From NCBI GenBank assembly GCA_021736285.1, contig JAIPGE010000007.1, forward strand, positions 1 to 19,373: 19,373 bases of DNA, in the 5' to 3' direction. Positions 1-7,276 of this stretch are shown in pieces (the stretch's first letter is position 1; each line of letters starts with the position of its first letter). Made by a program: the position numbers and the translations under genes. Source of the stretch: Candidatus Izemoplasma sp. (GTDB lineage: Bacteria; Bacillota_I; Bacilli_A; Izemoplasmatales; Izemoplasmataceae). Below the pieces are notes generated by a model. It had not been told where the DNA came from. It searched no databases and was given only the letters and a program-made list of their open reading frames with translations.

Positions 1-20
1 AGCTGTAAGAAGGTGAAACT

Positions 21-629
21 ATGATATTAATGAAAGACATTATAAGAGAAGGTCATCCAACGCTTGAAAAACGCGCTAAAGATGTTGAAATTCCACTTAA
101 TGACGAGACAAAACAAACATTGAAAGAGATGATGGAATACCTTGAAAACTCACAAGACCCAGAACGCGCAGAAAAATATGAACTACGTCCTGGTGTCGGG
201 TTAGCAGCACCACAGATCAATATCTCAAAACGGATGACATGCATTTTTACACCGGATGAAAAAGGTGAAAAATTATATAAACTTATTTTAATCAATCCCA
301 AGATAATTAGTCACTCGATTAAACAAACATTTTTGCCTGGTGGTGAAGGATGTTTAAGTGTTGACCGTGAAGTTGAAGGGATTGTTCCAAGATATAAAAA
401 AGTTCGTATAAGAGCACACCAATACTTACCTGAGACTGATACATTACGTCAGTTAGAATTACGGGTAAGTGGTTATGTTTCTGTTGTATTACAACATGAA
501 ATTGATCATTTAGATGGTATATTATTTCCTACTAAAACAACAGGTATTATGCCTGATTTAGAACCAATTGTATTTCCTGAAGAGACACAATCTGATGAAA
601 CAGACAAAAATTATAAGGAGGAATTATGA
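21..629 (+). CDS. def: Peptide deformylase (type 2, Gram-positive style)
   Basis: This enzyme removes the N-formyl group from the initiator methionine of nascent proteins, acting at the ribosome exit with a catalytic metal. All three family motifs are present: GVGLAAPQ (residues 58-65), EGCLSV with metal ligand Cys111 (109-114), and HEIDH (159-163), whose two histidines complete the metal site and whose glutamate is catalytic. The 202-residue length and the insertion between motifs 1 and 2 fit the type 2 class of Bacillota and relatives. The start at 21 is preferred because AAGGTG at 10-15 lies 5 nt upstream; an in-frame ATG at 30 is possible but too far from that site. The acidic tail after residue 185 is not part of the catalytic core. 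The TGA stop overlaps the ATG of the transaldolase gene, so the two are probably cotranscribed and translationally coupled. Any promoter is left of the window. Confidence 0.97.
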   Translation: MILMKDIIREGHPTLEKRAKDVEIPLNDETKQTLKEMMEYLENSQDPERAEKYELRPGVGLAAPQINISKRMTCIFTPDEKGEKLYKLILINPKIISHSIKQTFLPGGEGCLSVDREVEGIVPRYKKVRIRAHQYLPETDTLRQLELRVSGYVSVVLQHEIDHLDGILFPTKTTGIMPDLEPIVFPEETQSDETDKNYKEEL

Positions 630-1279
630 AATTATTTATTGACACAGCAGATGTCAAATTGATTAAAGAATTCGCGGAATTAGGTATTATTTCGGGCGTC
701 ACAACTAATCCAACACTCATTGCTAAAGAGGGTCGTGATTTTAATGAAGTTATTAAAGAAATAACCTCAATTGTTGATGGACCAATTAGTGGTGAAGTTA
801 TCAGTGAAGACGCTGAGGGAATGGTTGAAGAAGGTAAAAAAATTGCCAAGATTCATTCCAATATGGTTGTTAAAATTCCAATGACAGAACAAGGCTTAAA
901 AGCAACCAAAAAATTAACTGAACTAGGTATTAAAACCAATGTTACACTTGTCTTTAGTGCCAACCAAGCATTAATGGCTGCGACTGCTGGTGCAACATAT
1001 GTATCACCATTTGTTGGACGACTTACTGATACTTTACATGAAGGAACTGATGTTGTGAGAGACATTCGTGATATTTTTGATATTTTTGGATTTGACACAC
1101 AAATCATTTCAGCATCGATTAGAGATCCAAGACAACTTGCAGAAAGTGCTTTAGCAGGTGCACACATCGCAACAGTACCTTATGCTGTATTGAAAAAGTC
1201 AGTAAAACATCCATTGACCGATCAAGGGTTAGCTCGTTTTAAAGCAGACTGGGAAGCAGTCTTTGGCGATAAAAAATAA
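626..1279 (+). CDS. tal: Transaldolase (small TalC/FSA-type family)
   Basis: Member of the compact class I aldolase family containing transaldolase and fructose-6-phosphate aldolase; it moves a dihydroxyacetone unit between sugar phosphates in the non-oxidative pentose phosphate pathway. The 217-residue barrel shows FIDTADV (4-10), GVTTNPTLI (24-32), the Schiff-base Lys83 in VVKIPMT, NVTLVFS (105-111) and the C-terminal phosphate-binding region ISASIR (161-166). Two positions separate the subgroups: Glu57 and Phe129 stand where fructose-6-phosphate aldolases of the E. coli FsaA type have Gln and Tyr, so transaldolase activity is more likely. The ATG overlaps the def stop by 4 nt (ATGA), and a strong AAGGAGG at 615-621, inside def, lies 4 nt before it. 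A clear terminator follows at once, so def-tal is the end of this transcription unit. Confidence 0.93.
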   Translation: MKLFIDTADVKLIKEFAELGIISGVTTNPTLIAKEGRDFNEVIKEITSIVDGPISGEVISEDAEGMVEEGKKIAKIHSNMVVKIPMTEQGLKATKKLTELGIKTNVTLVFSANQALMAATAGATYVSPFVGRLTDTLHEGTDVVRDIRDIFDIFGFDTQIISASIRDPRQLAESALAGAHIATVPYAVLKKSVKHPLTDQGLARFKADWEAVFGDKK

Positions 1280-1290
1280 CGTTCTTATTA

Positions 1291-1329
1291 AAGGTATGAA
1301 TCTCAATCATGATTCATACCTTTTTCTTT
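1291..1329 (+). terminator. Rho-independent terminator of def-tal
   Basis: A 12-bp perfect stem (1291-1302 with 1311-1322), 8-nt loop, followed by TTTTTCTTT. It starts 11 nt after the tal stop codon. Confidence 0.92.
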
Positions 1330-1355
1330 GCATTCATCCAAGCTTGTGATATAAT
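1327..1355 (+). promoter_or_regulatory. Promoter of the ECF S-component gene
   Basis: The -10 box TATAAT at 1350-1355 is preceded by TG at 1347-1348 (extended -10). A weak -35 (TTTGCA, 1327-1332) sits 17 nt upstream, inside the T-run of the preceding terminator. The predicted transcript start near 1362 leaves a leader of about 50 nt that contains a short GC-rich patch (1381-1398) just before the ribosome binding site. Confidence 0.75.
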
Positions 1356-1413
1356 GTAGTCAGATTTTCAAATAAACTTATGGGACCCATTGCGGCCTAA
1401 AAAGGAGAAGATT

Positions 1414-2061
1414 ATGCAAAATTTACGTGTTAAAGAAATTACTTTAACCGCTGTTTTAACAGCACTTATCATCGTGCTTGGACTGGTACCGAATTTAGGG
1501 TACATATCCGTTTCACCAATGGTTGGCTTCACAATCATTCATATTCCCGTTTTCATTGGTGCATACTTTGGAGGACGTTATGTTGGTGGATTCTTAGGAT
1601 TCATTTTCGGACTCACTTCATTTATTGTCGCTCTAACAAGACCAGTTGGTGCACTTGATCCAATTTTTACCAATCCTCTAGTTAGTATACTACCTCGCTT
1701 CTTAGTTGGATTCTTTGCAGTTGACGTTTTAATGTTTTTAAAACGTAAAATCAAAAATTCTTATTTAGCTGATGGTTTGTATTTTGCACTCATGACATTC
1801 ATTCATTCTGTATTGGTTATTACATTATTGTATATTGCAGGTATAAACTACTGGTACTTAGATGTATATGGTATTGCTGAACAAATCACACGTAGCGATA
1901 CCCTAGCTGTCATTGATTATGTGGCACAGTATTTTGTGGGGGGCACTATCTTTGGCTTTTTAATCACAATTTTAATTGTCAATTCAATACTTGAAATGAC
2001 TGCTTGTATCTTAGTCGGCACACCGATTAGTCGACGTGTCAAAAAAGCACTTGAAGAATAA
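1414..2061 (+). CDS. ECF transporter S component (substrate-binding membrane protein)
   Basis: An integral membrane protein of 215 residues with about six hydrophobic helices, resembling the S components of energy-coupling-factor vitamin/micronutrient importers (ECF transporter, substrate-specific component family). These bind the substrate and dock onto a shared EcfT-EcfA1-EcfA2 module, which is not encoded here. Helix 1 carries the AxxxA docking signature (Ala13-Ala17). A glycine-rich helix 2-3 region (FIGAYFGGRYVGG, 47-59) and a conserved-looking loop (LDPIFTNPLVSILPR, 81-95) follow. The start at 1414 is chosen because AAAGGAG at 1401-1407 lies 6 nt upstream; an in-frame TTG at 1390 is upstream of that site and is rejected. 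The gene is a single-gene unit with its own promoter and terminator. The substrate cannot be read from sequence or neighbours; folate, pantothenate, riboflavin and queuosine precursors all use this fold. Confidence 0.85.
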   Translation: MQNLRVKEITLTAVLTALIIVLGLVPNLGYISVSPMVGFTIIHIPVFIGAYFGGRYVGGFLGFIFGLTSFIVALTRPVGALDPIFTNPLVSILPRFLVGFFAVDVLMFLKRKIKNSYLADGLYFALMTFIHSVLVITLLYIAGINYWYLDVYGIAEQITRSDTLAVIDYVAQYFVGGTIFGFLITILIVNSILEMTACILVGTPISRRVKKALEE

Positions 2062-2066
2062 TATTT

Positions 2067-2099
2067 AACCCTGTGAGAAATTCTCACAGGGTTTTTTTT
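2067..2099 (+). terminator. Terminator of the ECF S-component gene
   Basis: A 12-bp perfect stem (2067-2078 with 2082-2093) with a 3-nt loop and eight T residues, 5 nt after the stop codon. Confidence 0.95.
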
Positions 2100-2104
2100 G
2101 TATC

Positions 2105-2134
2105 AAAAAAGCCCATCACTTGATAGGCTTTTTT
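2105..2134 (-). terminator. Terminator of the sugar-uptake operon
   Basis: Inverted repeat 2105-2118 with 2121-2134, having one C/A mismatch and a short loop, flanked by an A-run on the left and a T-run on the right. Read on the minus strand it ends in six T residues, closing the operon that ends with the solute-binding protein; it could also work as a back-up terminator for the plus strand. Confidence 0.85.
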
Positions 2135-2148
2135 TAGAGAAAAAAGTA

Positions 2149-3429
2149 TTATTCTATTTCTTCTATTTTAGCTTTTAATTGGGTGACAAACTCTTGTTTG
2201 TCAATACCTTCTGCACCATCTGAAGTTACATATTGTGCATATAAGTCATAAATTGGTCCGATTTCTTCCATACCGAATCCAGACGGCATATCATTTTGCC
2301 ACCAAGAATATGCTTTATCAGCTTGTAGCCATTCAACAACTACTGCACTTAATGGCGCACTAGGCACTAATTCTACACTGTTAAATGCAGGGACCATTTT
2401 TGCTTCATTAACCATGTATTCATGTCCTTCTTCTGTCGCTGCTAAATCTTCTAAGTATTGACGTGCTTCTTCAATATTATCAGAATCTTTGTTAATAACA
2501 TAGAATGAAGGTGCACCAATAAAGATTGAGTCATTTACACCATCAGCAGCTGCATGTGGTGCATATCCTACTTCAAAATCAATACCTGCATCTAGTAAGT
2601 TCGGATCAATCCAGTTACCTTGGTGAATAAAAATGGCATTTTCATTTGCAAAATCTCCGACTTGAGTGTCGTAATTACCTTCTAATAATGAATCAGTTGA
2701 ATAAGTAAATAGTAACTCTACCCAGTCAGCTAATGCTTCTAAACGATCAACATCAGCAATACCGTTGTTCAAGTCATCAATTACACTTGAGTCACCATAC
2801 TCTAAACCAGCACTTAAGTACCCGTTAAAGTTATGAAGACCAGTTACCCATCTAAGTCCACTTCCAGCACCCATTGAAACAACAGCGTCGATTCCAATGT
2901 CATCTTTGACACTATCAAGAGCTGCGAATGCTTCTTGGTATGCTGCTAAAGTAGTTAAATCATCAGGATCAATTTGATCTTCGGTTGCTAAATATGTGTT
3001 CGCTTCTGTAATCAAATCCATATTGTATCCCATACCCCATGCTTCAACAGCAACAGGGAATCCATAAACAGCTCCATCATTTGTGAATTCTAATGATGTA
3101 TCATCAATCCACGCATCTCCATCAAATTCAAAGATGATGTCTTGATAATCGAGATATCCACCCATACCTTCAACAACGAATATATCAGGTTGGTCATCTC
3201 CTTGAAGTTCAGCTAATAATGCTGTTTGATAGCCACAAGAGTCTCCACCACAAGATATTACTTCGGCTTCAATACCTGTTCTTTCTGACCAGCCCGCTAC
3301 ATAATCTTTCATTGCAGCATCAATCTCAATTTTGTTTTGATAGATTGTTAAAACTGAGTCTTTTCCGCCACATGCACTTAGTGTTAAGACCAATGCAAGT
3401 GATGCTACTACTAATAATAATTTTTTCAA
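2149..3429 (-). CDS. Sugar ABC transporter solute-binding lipoprotein
   Basis: An extracellular solute-binding protein (family 1, MalE-like) that captures an oligosaccharide and hands it to the two permeases encoded in the same operon. The 426 residues begin with a basic-hydrophobic signal peptide ending in the lipobox LSAC, so Cys20 should be lipid-anchored to the outer face of the membrane. The mature part is acidic and rich in Trp and Tyr, as usual for sugar binders. The start codon is TTG (3427-3429): AGGAGG lies 7 nt upstream and the signal peptide begins there. It is the last gene of the operon, 57 nt after the GH65 gene and separated from it by a small hairpin; solute-binding genes more often come first. 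No promoter is visible in that gap. The bound sugar is inferred only from the neighbours to be an alpha-glucoside. Confidence 0.93.
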   Translation of the reverse strand: MKKLLLVVASLALVLTLSACGGKDSVLTIYQNKIEIDAAMKDYVAGWSERTGIEAEVISCGGDSCGYQTALLAELQGDDQPDIFVVEGMGGYLDYQDIIFEFDGDAWIDDTSLEFTNDGAVYGFPVAVEAWGMGYNMDLITEANTYLATEDQIDPDDLTTLAAYQEAFAALDSVKDDIGIDAVVSMGAGSGLRWVTGLHNFNGYLSAGLEYGDSSVIDDLNNGIADVDRLEALADWVELLFTYSTDSLLEGNYDTQVGDFANENAIFIHQGNWIDPNLLDAGIDFEVGYAPHAAADGVNDSIFIGAPSFYVINKDSDNIEEARQYLEDLAATEEGHEYMVNEAKMVPAFNSVELVPSAPLSAVVVEWLQADKAYSWWQNDMPSGFGMEEIGPIYDLYAQYVTSDGAEGIDKQEFVTQLKAKIEEIE

Positions 3430-3461
3430 AATAATTCCTCCTATTTTTTATTTTTATTTTG

Positions 3462-3479
3462 TCATATGTTGCCATATGA
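3462..3479 (-). other. Intercistronic hairpin between GH65 and solute-binding genes
   Basis: On the minus strand TCATATG and CATATGA can form a 7-bp stem capped by GCAA, a GNRA tetraloop. It lies 8 nt after the GH65 stop codon and is followed by an A-rich, not T-rich, stretch before the solute-binding gene's Shine-Dalgarno site. It is therefore not a terminator; an RNA stability or processing element that favours solute-binding protein expression is a reasonable inference. Confidence 0.5.
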
Positions 3480-3486
3480 TTAAATC

Positions 3487-5676
3487 TTAATGTACTGTGA
3501 CTATCTTTAAATCTTTAATTGAACGTATTTTGCCATATAGTTTGATGGTAATTTCTTTTGTTGTGTGAATTGTAATATCATTACCCACTTCAACGATGAT
3601 ACGACGATTTTGATAATTGAAGGATACTTTGTAGCCTTTCCAATCGGTTGGTAAGAATGGACTTAATTCTAAATATTGTTTATGAATTCTAAGTCCTAAA
3701 AAGCCATAGAGAATGGTTAAAAAACTACCCCCTAGATTGGCAACATGTAACCCATATTGGGTATTATGTAAGGTGTTATCAAAATCAATTGCCCATTGTT
3801 CGTTGAAATACTGTGTGCTCATTTCTTGATTGCCTAACCTGGCATACATAATTGCATAGATGCATTTTGATAAACTTGAATCATGTGTTGTATAAGACTC
3901 ATAGAAATCAACTGATCGTTGCATTACATCCTTTTTTTCATCATCAAGCAACATATAAGCTAAGGCAACATCCGCTTGTTTAATTGCTCGCATCCGATAA
4001 ATTGTGAGTGGATGATAATGTAAAAGTAGTGGTCGTTTTAATGACTTAACATCAACATCTTGCCGATATAGGAATTTATCATCTTGAAGATGAATATTTT
4101 CTTTTTTATCAAATGGAATTAGCATATTAGATTCAGCTTTGGCCATTTCATCAATGTAAGTCTGATCAACATCTAACGTTAGATGGGCTCCTTCTTCTTT
4201 AAAAAATTCAACAACAAATTGCATATGATATTGCGCCATTTTATTGGTGTAATAATTATCGTCGACGAGTGCTGTGTATTCGTCAGGCCCAGTTATTTTT
4301 GTAATATGAAATGCACCATCTACATACGTCCCTATTTGAAGAAATATTAAAGCTGTTTCATACAATACTTCAAATCCATATTGATGCATGAAAGCCCGGT
4401 CATTGGTTACCTTATAATATGATATAAAACTATAAGCAATAATACTGTTAATGTGATACTGAGCTGTACCTGCTGGATAATAGGGCGAGACTTCTTCACC
4501 ATTTATGGTTCGCCATGGATATTTCGCACCAACATTATGTCCTAACTTTCTTGCTTCTTGTTTCGCTTGATGTAAGGTATTATAACGATACATTAAAAGA
4601 TTGTAGGCTGCTTTGATATCCGTTAGTAAAAAATACGGTAGCATATACATTTCAGTGTCCCAAAAGTAATGTCCTTCATACCCTTCACCAGTTAACCCTT
4701 TGGCAGGGATTTGGTGAGAAACATCTCTGCCACCACTGGTATATAATTGATATAAATTATAATTCACAGCAACATTTACTTGATCATTGCCATAAATTTC
4801 TATTGTTTGAGCAATCATCTTATCTTTAAGATGTTTTTTTTGTAATTGATACACATCTTTTTGTTTTATATTTTTTAAAATAGTTTCTGCCTGATTTAAT
4901 AAGTCAACATGGTATTCATCACTGGTATACACCAAGTATTTTTTGAACTGAAAGCTATCACCCTGATTAATAGTAACCTCTTTTTGTGCTGCGATAATAT
5001 TGTCAGTTGTTGTATATTCAAAGTTAATTGAGTGATCCATCATTGCAACAACATGTTTGTCAGTAAAATTGGTTGCGACTTCAAATGCATTCTGCCACGT
5101 ATTTCTCACATGATAAAGTGGTTTATAATGACTGGCAATACGGGGGTCTGACTTTTCAAAATAATTACTAACTGAAGCATCCAATGTTGAAACTATTCTT
5201 AATGGTCCAGCATAATTAATAGATTTAATTTCAAAATCAAGTATAACTACTTCTGATTGTTCCAATGAAGCCATTCTTTTTTCGATTAGTTCAATTAGCG
5301 TTCCATCATCTAGTTCATATGTTGCAATACGCAATGTAAAGCCATTTTCTAAGTCAAATGTTCTTTTTAACTGAATTAATTTCGCATAATTCATGTCAAC
5401 AGGTGTGTCATTCACATAAACTTTAATTGTTTGCCCATCTGGTAAATTAACAATGATTTGCCCTTCATCAGGAAATCCATAACCTTTTTCACCATATTCA
5501 TATGGGAACGTATCATAGACCCCATTAATGTAGGTTCCACGATTCGTATTAAACGTCTTTTGGTATCCTTCAGCAAAACTTCCTCGGACACCAATCATTT
5601 TATTTTGAACAGCAAAGATTGATTCATCAACAAACAATTCATTTGCCGATGTACGATTATTTCTAATTAATTTCAT
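3487..5676 (-). CDS. GH65 family alpha-glucoside phosphorylase
   Basis: An inverting disaccharide phosphorylase that splits an alpha-glucoside with phosphate to give beta-glucose-1-phosphate, in the cytoplasm. The 729 residues show the GH65 order: N-terminal beta-sandwich (about 1-260), linker, an (alpha/alpha)6 barrel with GLTGEGYEGHYFWDTEM (327-343), the general acid Glu466 in TGPDEYT, NYYTNKMA (474-481), KQADV (566-570) and the phosphate-site region YGLHVANLGGS (641-651), then a short C-terminal beta sheet. The ATG overlaps the TGA stop of the beta-phosphoglucomutase gene (ATGA), so production is coupled to the enzyme that uses its product. Known GH65 substrates include maltose, trehalose, kojibiose, nigerose, alpha-1,3-oligoglucans and glucosylglycerol; I cannot decide among them. 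The gene starts with 'MKLIRN' preceded by GGGGA inside pgmB. Confidence 0.93.
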   Translation of the reverse strand: MKLIRNNRTSANELFVDESIFAVQNKMIGVRGSFAEGYQKTFNTNRGTYINGVYDTFPYEYGEKGYGFPDEGQIIVNLPDGQTIKVYVNDTPVDMNYAKLIQLKRTFDLENGFTLRIATYELDDGTLIELIEKRMASLEQSEVVILDFEIKSINYAGPLRIVSTLDASVSNYFEKSDPRIASHYKPLYHVRNTWQNAFEVATNFTDKHVVAMMDHSINFEYTTTDNIIAAQKEVTINQGDSFQFKKYLVYTSDEYHVDLLNQAETILKNIKQKDVYQLQKKHLKDKMIAQTIEIYGNDQVNVAVNYNLYQLYTSGGRDVSHQIPAKGLTGEGYEGHYFWDTEMYMLPYFLLTDIKAAYNLLMYRYNTLHQAKQEARKLGHNVGAKYPWRTINGEEVSPYYPAGTAQYHINSIIAYSFISYYKVTNDRAFMHQYGFEVLYETALIFLQIGTYVDGAFHITKITGPDEYTALVDDNYYTNKMAQYHMQFVVEFFKEEGAHLTLDVDQTYIDEMAKAESNMLIPFDKKENIHLQDDKFLYRQDVDVKSLKRPLLLHYHPLTIYRMRAIKQADVALAYMLLDDEKKDVMQRSVDFYESYTTHDSSLSKCIYAIMYARLGNQEMSTQYFNEQWAIDFDNTLHNTQYGLHVANLGGSFLTILYGFLGLRIHKQYLELSPFLPTDWKGYKVSFNYQNRRIIVEVGNDITIHTTKEITIKLYGKIRSIKDLKIVTVH

Positions 5677-6347
5677 AAGTATTCCCCATCAAGTATTGTT
5701 TTGAATTCATTATAATCAAGATGTGCTACATCTTGATATACAACATCTGCGTGAGATAATATAGTTTTATCTCCAATTCCTATGGAAAGCATTCCAGAAT
5801 TGTTTATAGCAGAAATACCCGCAACGGCATCTTCAATTCCGATACACGTATCAGTTGATAAATTGAAGTGTTGTGCGGCATCCAAGAAGATATCTGGGGC
5901 TGGTTTAGAACGTTTTCCAACTGGATTAACAATGTAGTCAAAGTATTGCCCTATTTGCAGTGCCTCTAGTATAAAAGGAGAATTTTTAGAGGCACTGCCT
6001 AGAGCAAGAAAAATATTATTAGTTTTAAGGTATTCCAATAACCTTATAACACCTTGGTTTATGTTTTTTTCAGTAAATCCTTGAAGCAATTTACGATAGT
6101 ATTCATTTTTTATATCCGTTAACTCTGTTTTCTCTTTGTCGGTATAGTCATCTTGTTTGTTGTGTTCTTTTAATATTATTTCAAGTGATTCTAAACGCGA
6201 AATACCTTTCAATTTTTCTTCAAAAGATGGTTCTAATGTAATCCCTAGTTGCTTTGCAAGGTGTTGCCATGCTTCAAAATGTTGGTCAGACGTTTCAGTA
6301 ATAACACCATCAAGATCAAAAATAACACATTTGATTTTTTTAGACAT
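5673..6347 (-). CDS. pgmB: Beta-phosphoglucomutase (HAD superfamily)
   Basis: Converts beta-glucose-1-phosphate to glucose-6-phosphate, feeding the phosphorylase product into glycolysis. The 224 residues carry the HAD motifs: nucleophile Asp11 and general acid/base Asp13 in DLDGVITETS, GSASKN (117-122), Lys148 in KPAPD, and the magnesium-binding IEDAVAG (171-177). The cap domain has GISRLES (48-54), the substrate-recognition loop seen in beta-phosphoglucomutases, which together with the adjacent GH65 gene favours this over a generic phosphatase. The start overlaps the upstream permease stop by one base (TAATG), and its own TGA stop overlaps the GH65 ATG, placing it in the middle of the tightly coupled operon. 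Confidence 0.94.
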   Translation of the reverse strand: MSKKIKCVIFDLDGVITETSDQHFEAWQHLAKQLGITLEPSFEEKLKGISRLESLEIILKEHNKQDDYTDKEKTELTDIKNEYYRKLLQGFTEKNINQGVIRLLEYLKTNNIFLALGSASKNSPFILEALQIGQYFDYIVNPVGKRSKPAPDIFLDAAQHFNLSTDTCIGIEDAVAGISAINNSGMLSIGIGDKTILSHADVVYQDVAHLDYNEFKTILDGEYL

Positions 6348-7276
6348 TATTTAATTGCACCTGAGGTCATACCTCGAATAATATATTTTTGAGCAAATAA
6401 GAACAAAATAACCGCTGGCAATGCCGCTAATAATACAGATGTTAAGATAAGATCCCATTGTCTTAAATATGAACCGGCTAAAAACATAACAGCCATTGGT
6501 AATGTTTGAAAATCACCTTGTGTTCCAATAACCAATGATGGCAAGAGGTAATCATTCCAAATCCACATGCCATTTAAGACAAGCAACGTAACAAATATTG
6601 GTTTTAATATCGGCAACACTACTTTGAAGAAAACTTGTGGCTTTGTACAACCATCAATGATAGCTGCCTCTTCAACATCAATTGGGACCGACTTAATAAA
6701 TCCATGAAATAAAAATACACTAAGTGGTGCGCCAAACCCTATATAAGCCATCACAACACCCCATAAAGTATCTTTAAACGGAATACCAAATATATCTTTC
6801 ATTGTTTGAAGTTGACGCACAAGTGGTAACATAACAACTTGAAACGGGATGACAAGTCCACTTAAGAAAAACATGAAAATAAAGAATGAGTAGTTTGTTT
6901 TTCTACGGACTAGTACCCAAGCTGCCATTGCACTTGTAACACCAATTGCGAACAATGATACTGTTGTAATTAATACCGAATTGAAGAATGAACGCAGATA
7001 ACGGACACTGTCATTTTGGAATATGATGCCAATGTTTGTGAAAATTTGGAGAAAAGATTCTGGTAAAGACAGTGGATCTGTTGTAATTTGTAAATTCGTT
7101 TTCGCAGAGTTTATAATGACTAATACAAATGGTAAGAAAAAGATAATTAATAAAATGAATCCAATAATTTCTAATGAGATTAGTTTCCAGTTATATTTTT
7201 TATGAATAGTTTTTTGTTTTGATTCATTAACTTCAAAAGTTTCTTCAAATTTTGGTTTTTCGGTTAAATCAGACAT
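6347..7276 (-). CDS. Sugar ABC transporter permease (MalG-like)
   Basis: One of two membrane subunits of a carbohydrate uptake ABC transporter of the CUT1 type. The 309 residues have an N-terminal cytoplasmic segment of about 30 charged residues, six predicted membrane helices (first at about 31-56), and the ATPase-coupling EAA loop at 203-222 (EEAAIIDGCTKPQ region). The C-terminus IIRGMTSGAIK is the typical MalG-family ending. The ATG shares a base with the stop of the other permease gene (TAATG), and its stop shares a base with the pgmB ATG, so the three are translationally linked. No ATPase subunit lies in the window; a shared MsmK/MalK-type ATPase elsewhere is expected. Confidence 0.94.
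   Translation of the reverse strand: MSDLTEKPKFEETFEVNESKQKTIHKKYNWKLISLEIIGFILLIIFFLPFVLVIINSAKTNLQITTDPLSLPESFLQIFTNIGIIFQNDSVRYLRSFFNSVLITTVSLFAIGVTSAMAAWVLVRRKTNYSFFIFMFFLSGLVIPFQVVMLPLVRQLQTMKDIFGIPFKDTLWGVVMAYIGFGAPLSVFLFHGFIKSVPIDVEEAAIIDGCTKPQVFFKVVLPILKPIFVTLLVLNGMWIWNDYLLPSLVIGTQGDFQTLPMAVMFLAGSYLRQWDLILTSVLLAALPAVILFLFAQKYIIRGMTSGAIK

Noticed and set aside
1390..1413. TTG start giving 8 more residues on the ECF S component
   Set aside because: The added codons span the ribosome binding site AAAGGAG, which correctly positions ATG 1414.
2067..2134. Tandem hairpins after the ECF gene as a repeat array or small RNA
   Set aside because: Each is a terminator with its own T-run, one for each of the converging transcription units; the stems differ in sequence.
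3219..3434. Plus-strand frame over the signal-peptide end of the solute-binding gene
   Set aside because: It is the antisense image of a real coding sequence, with no promoter or ribosome binding site of its own.
3462..3479. CATATG inverted repeat as a terminator between GH65 and solute-binding genes
   Set aside because: On the transcribed strand it is followed by A-rich sequence with no T-run, and a strong ribosome binding site follows immediately.
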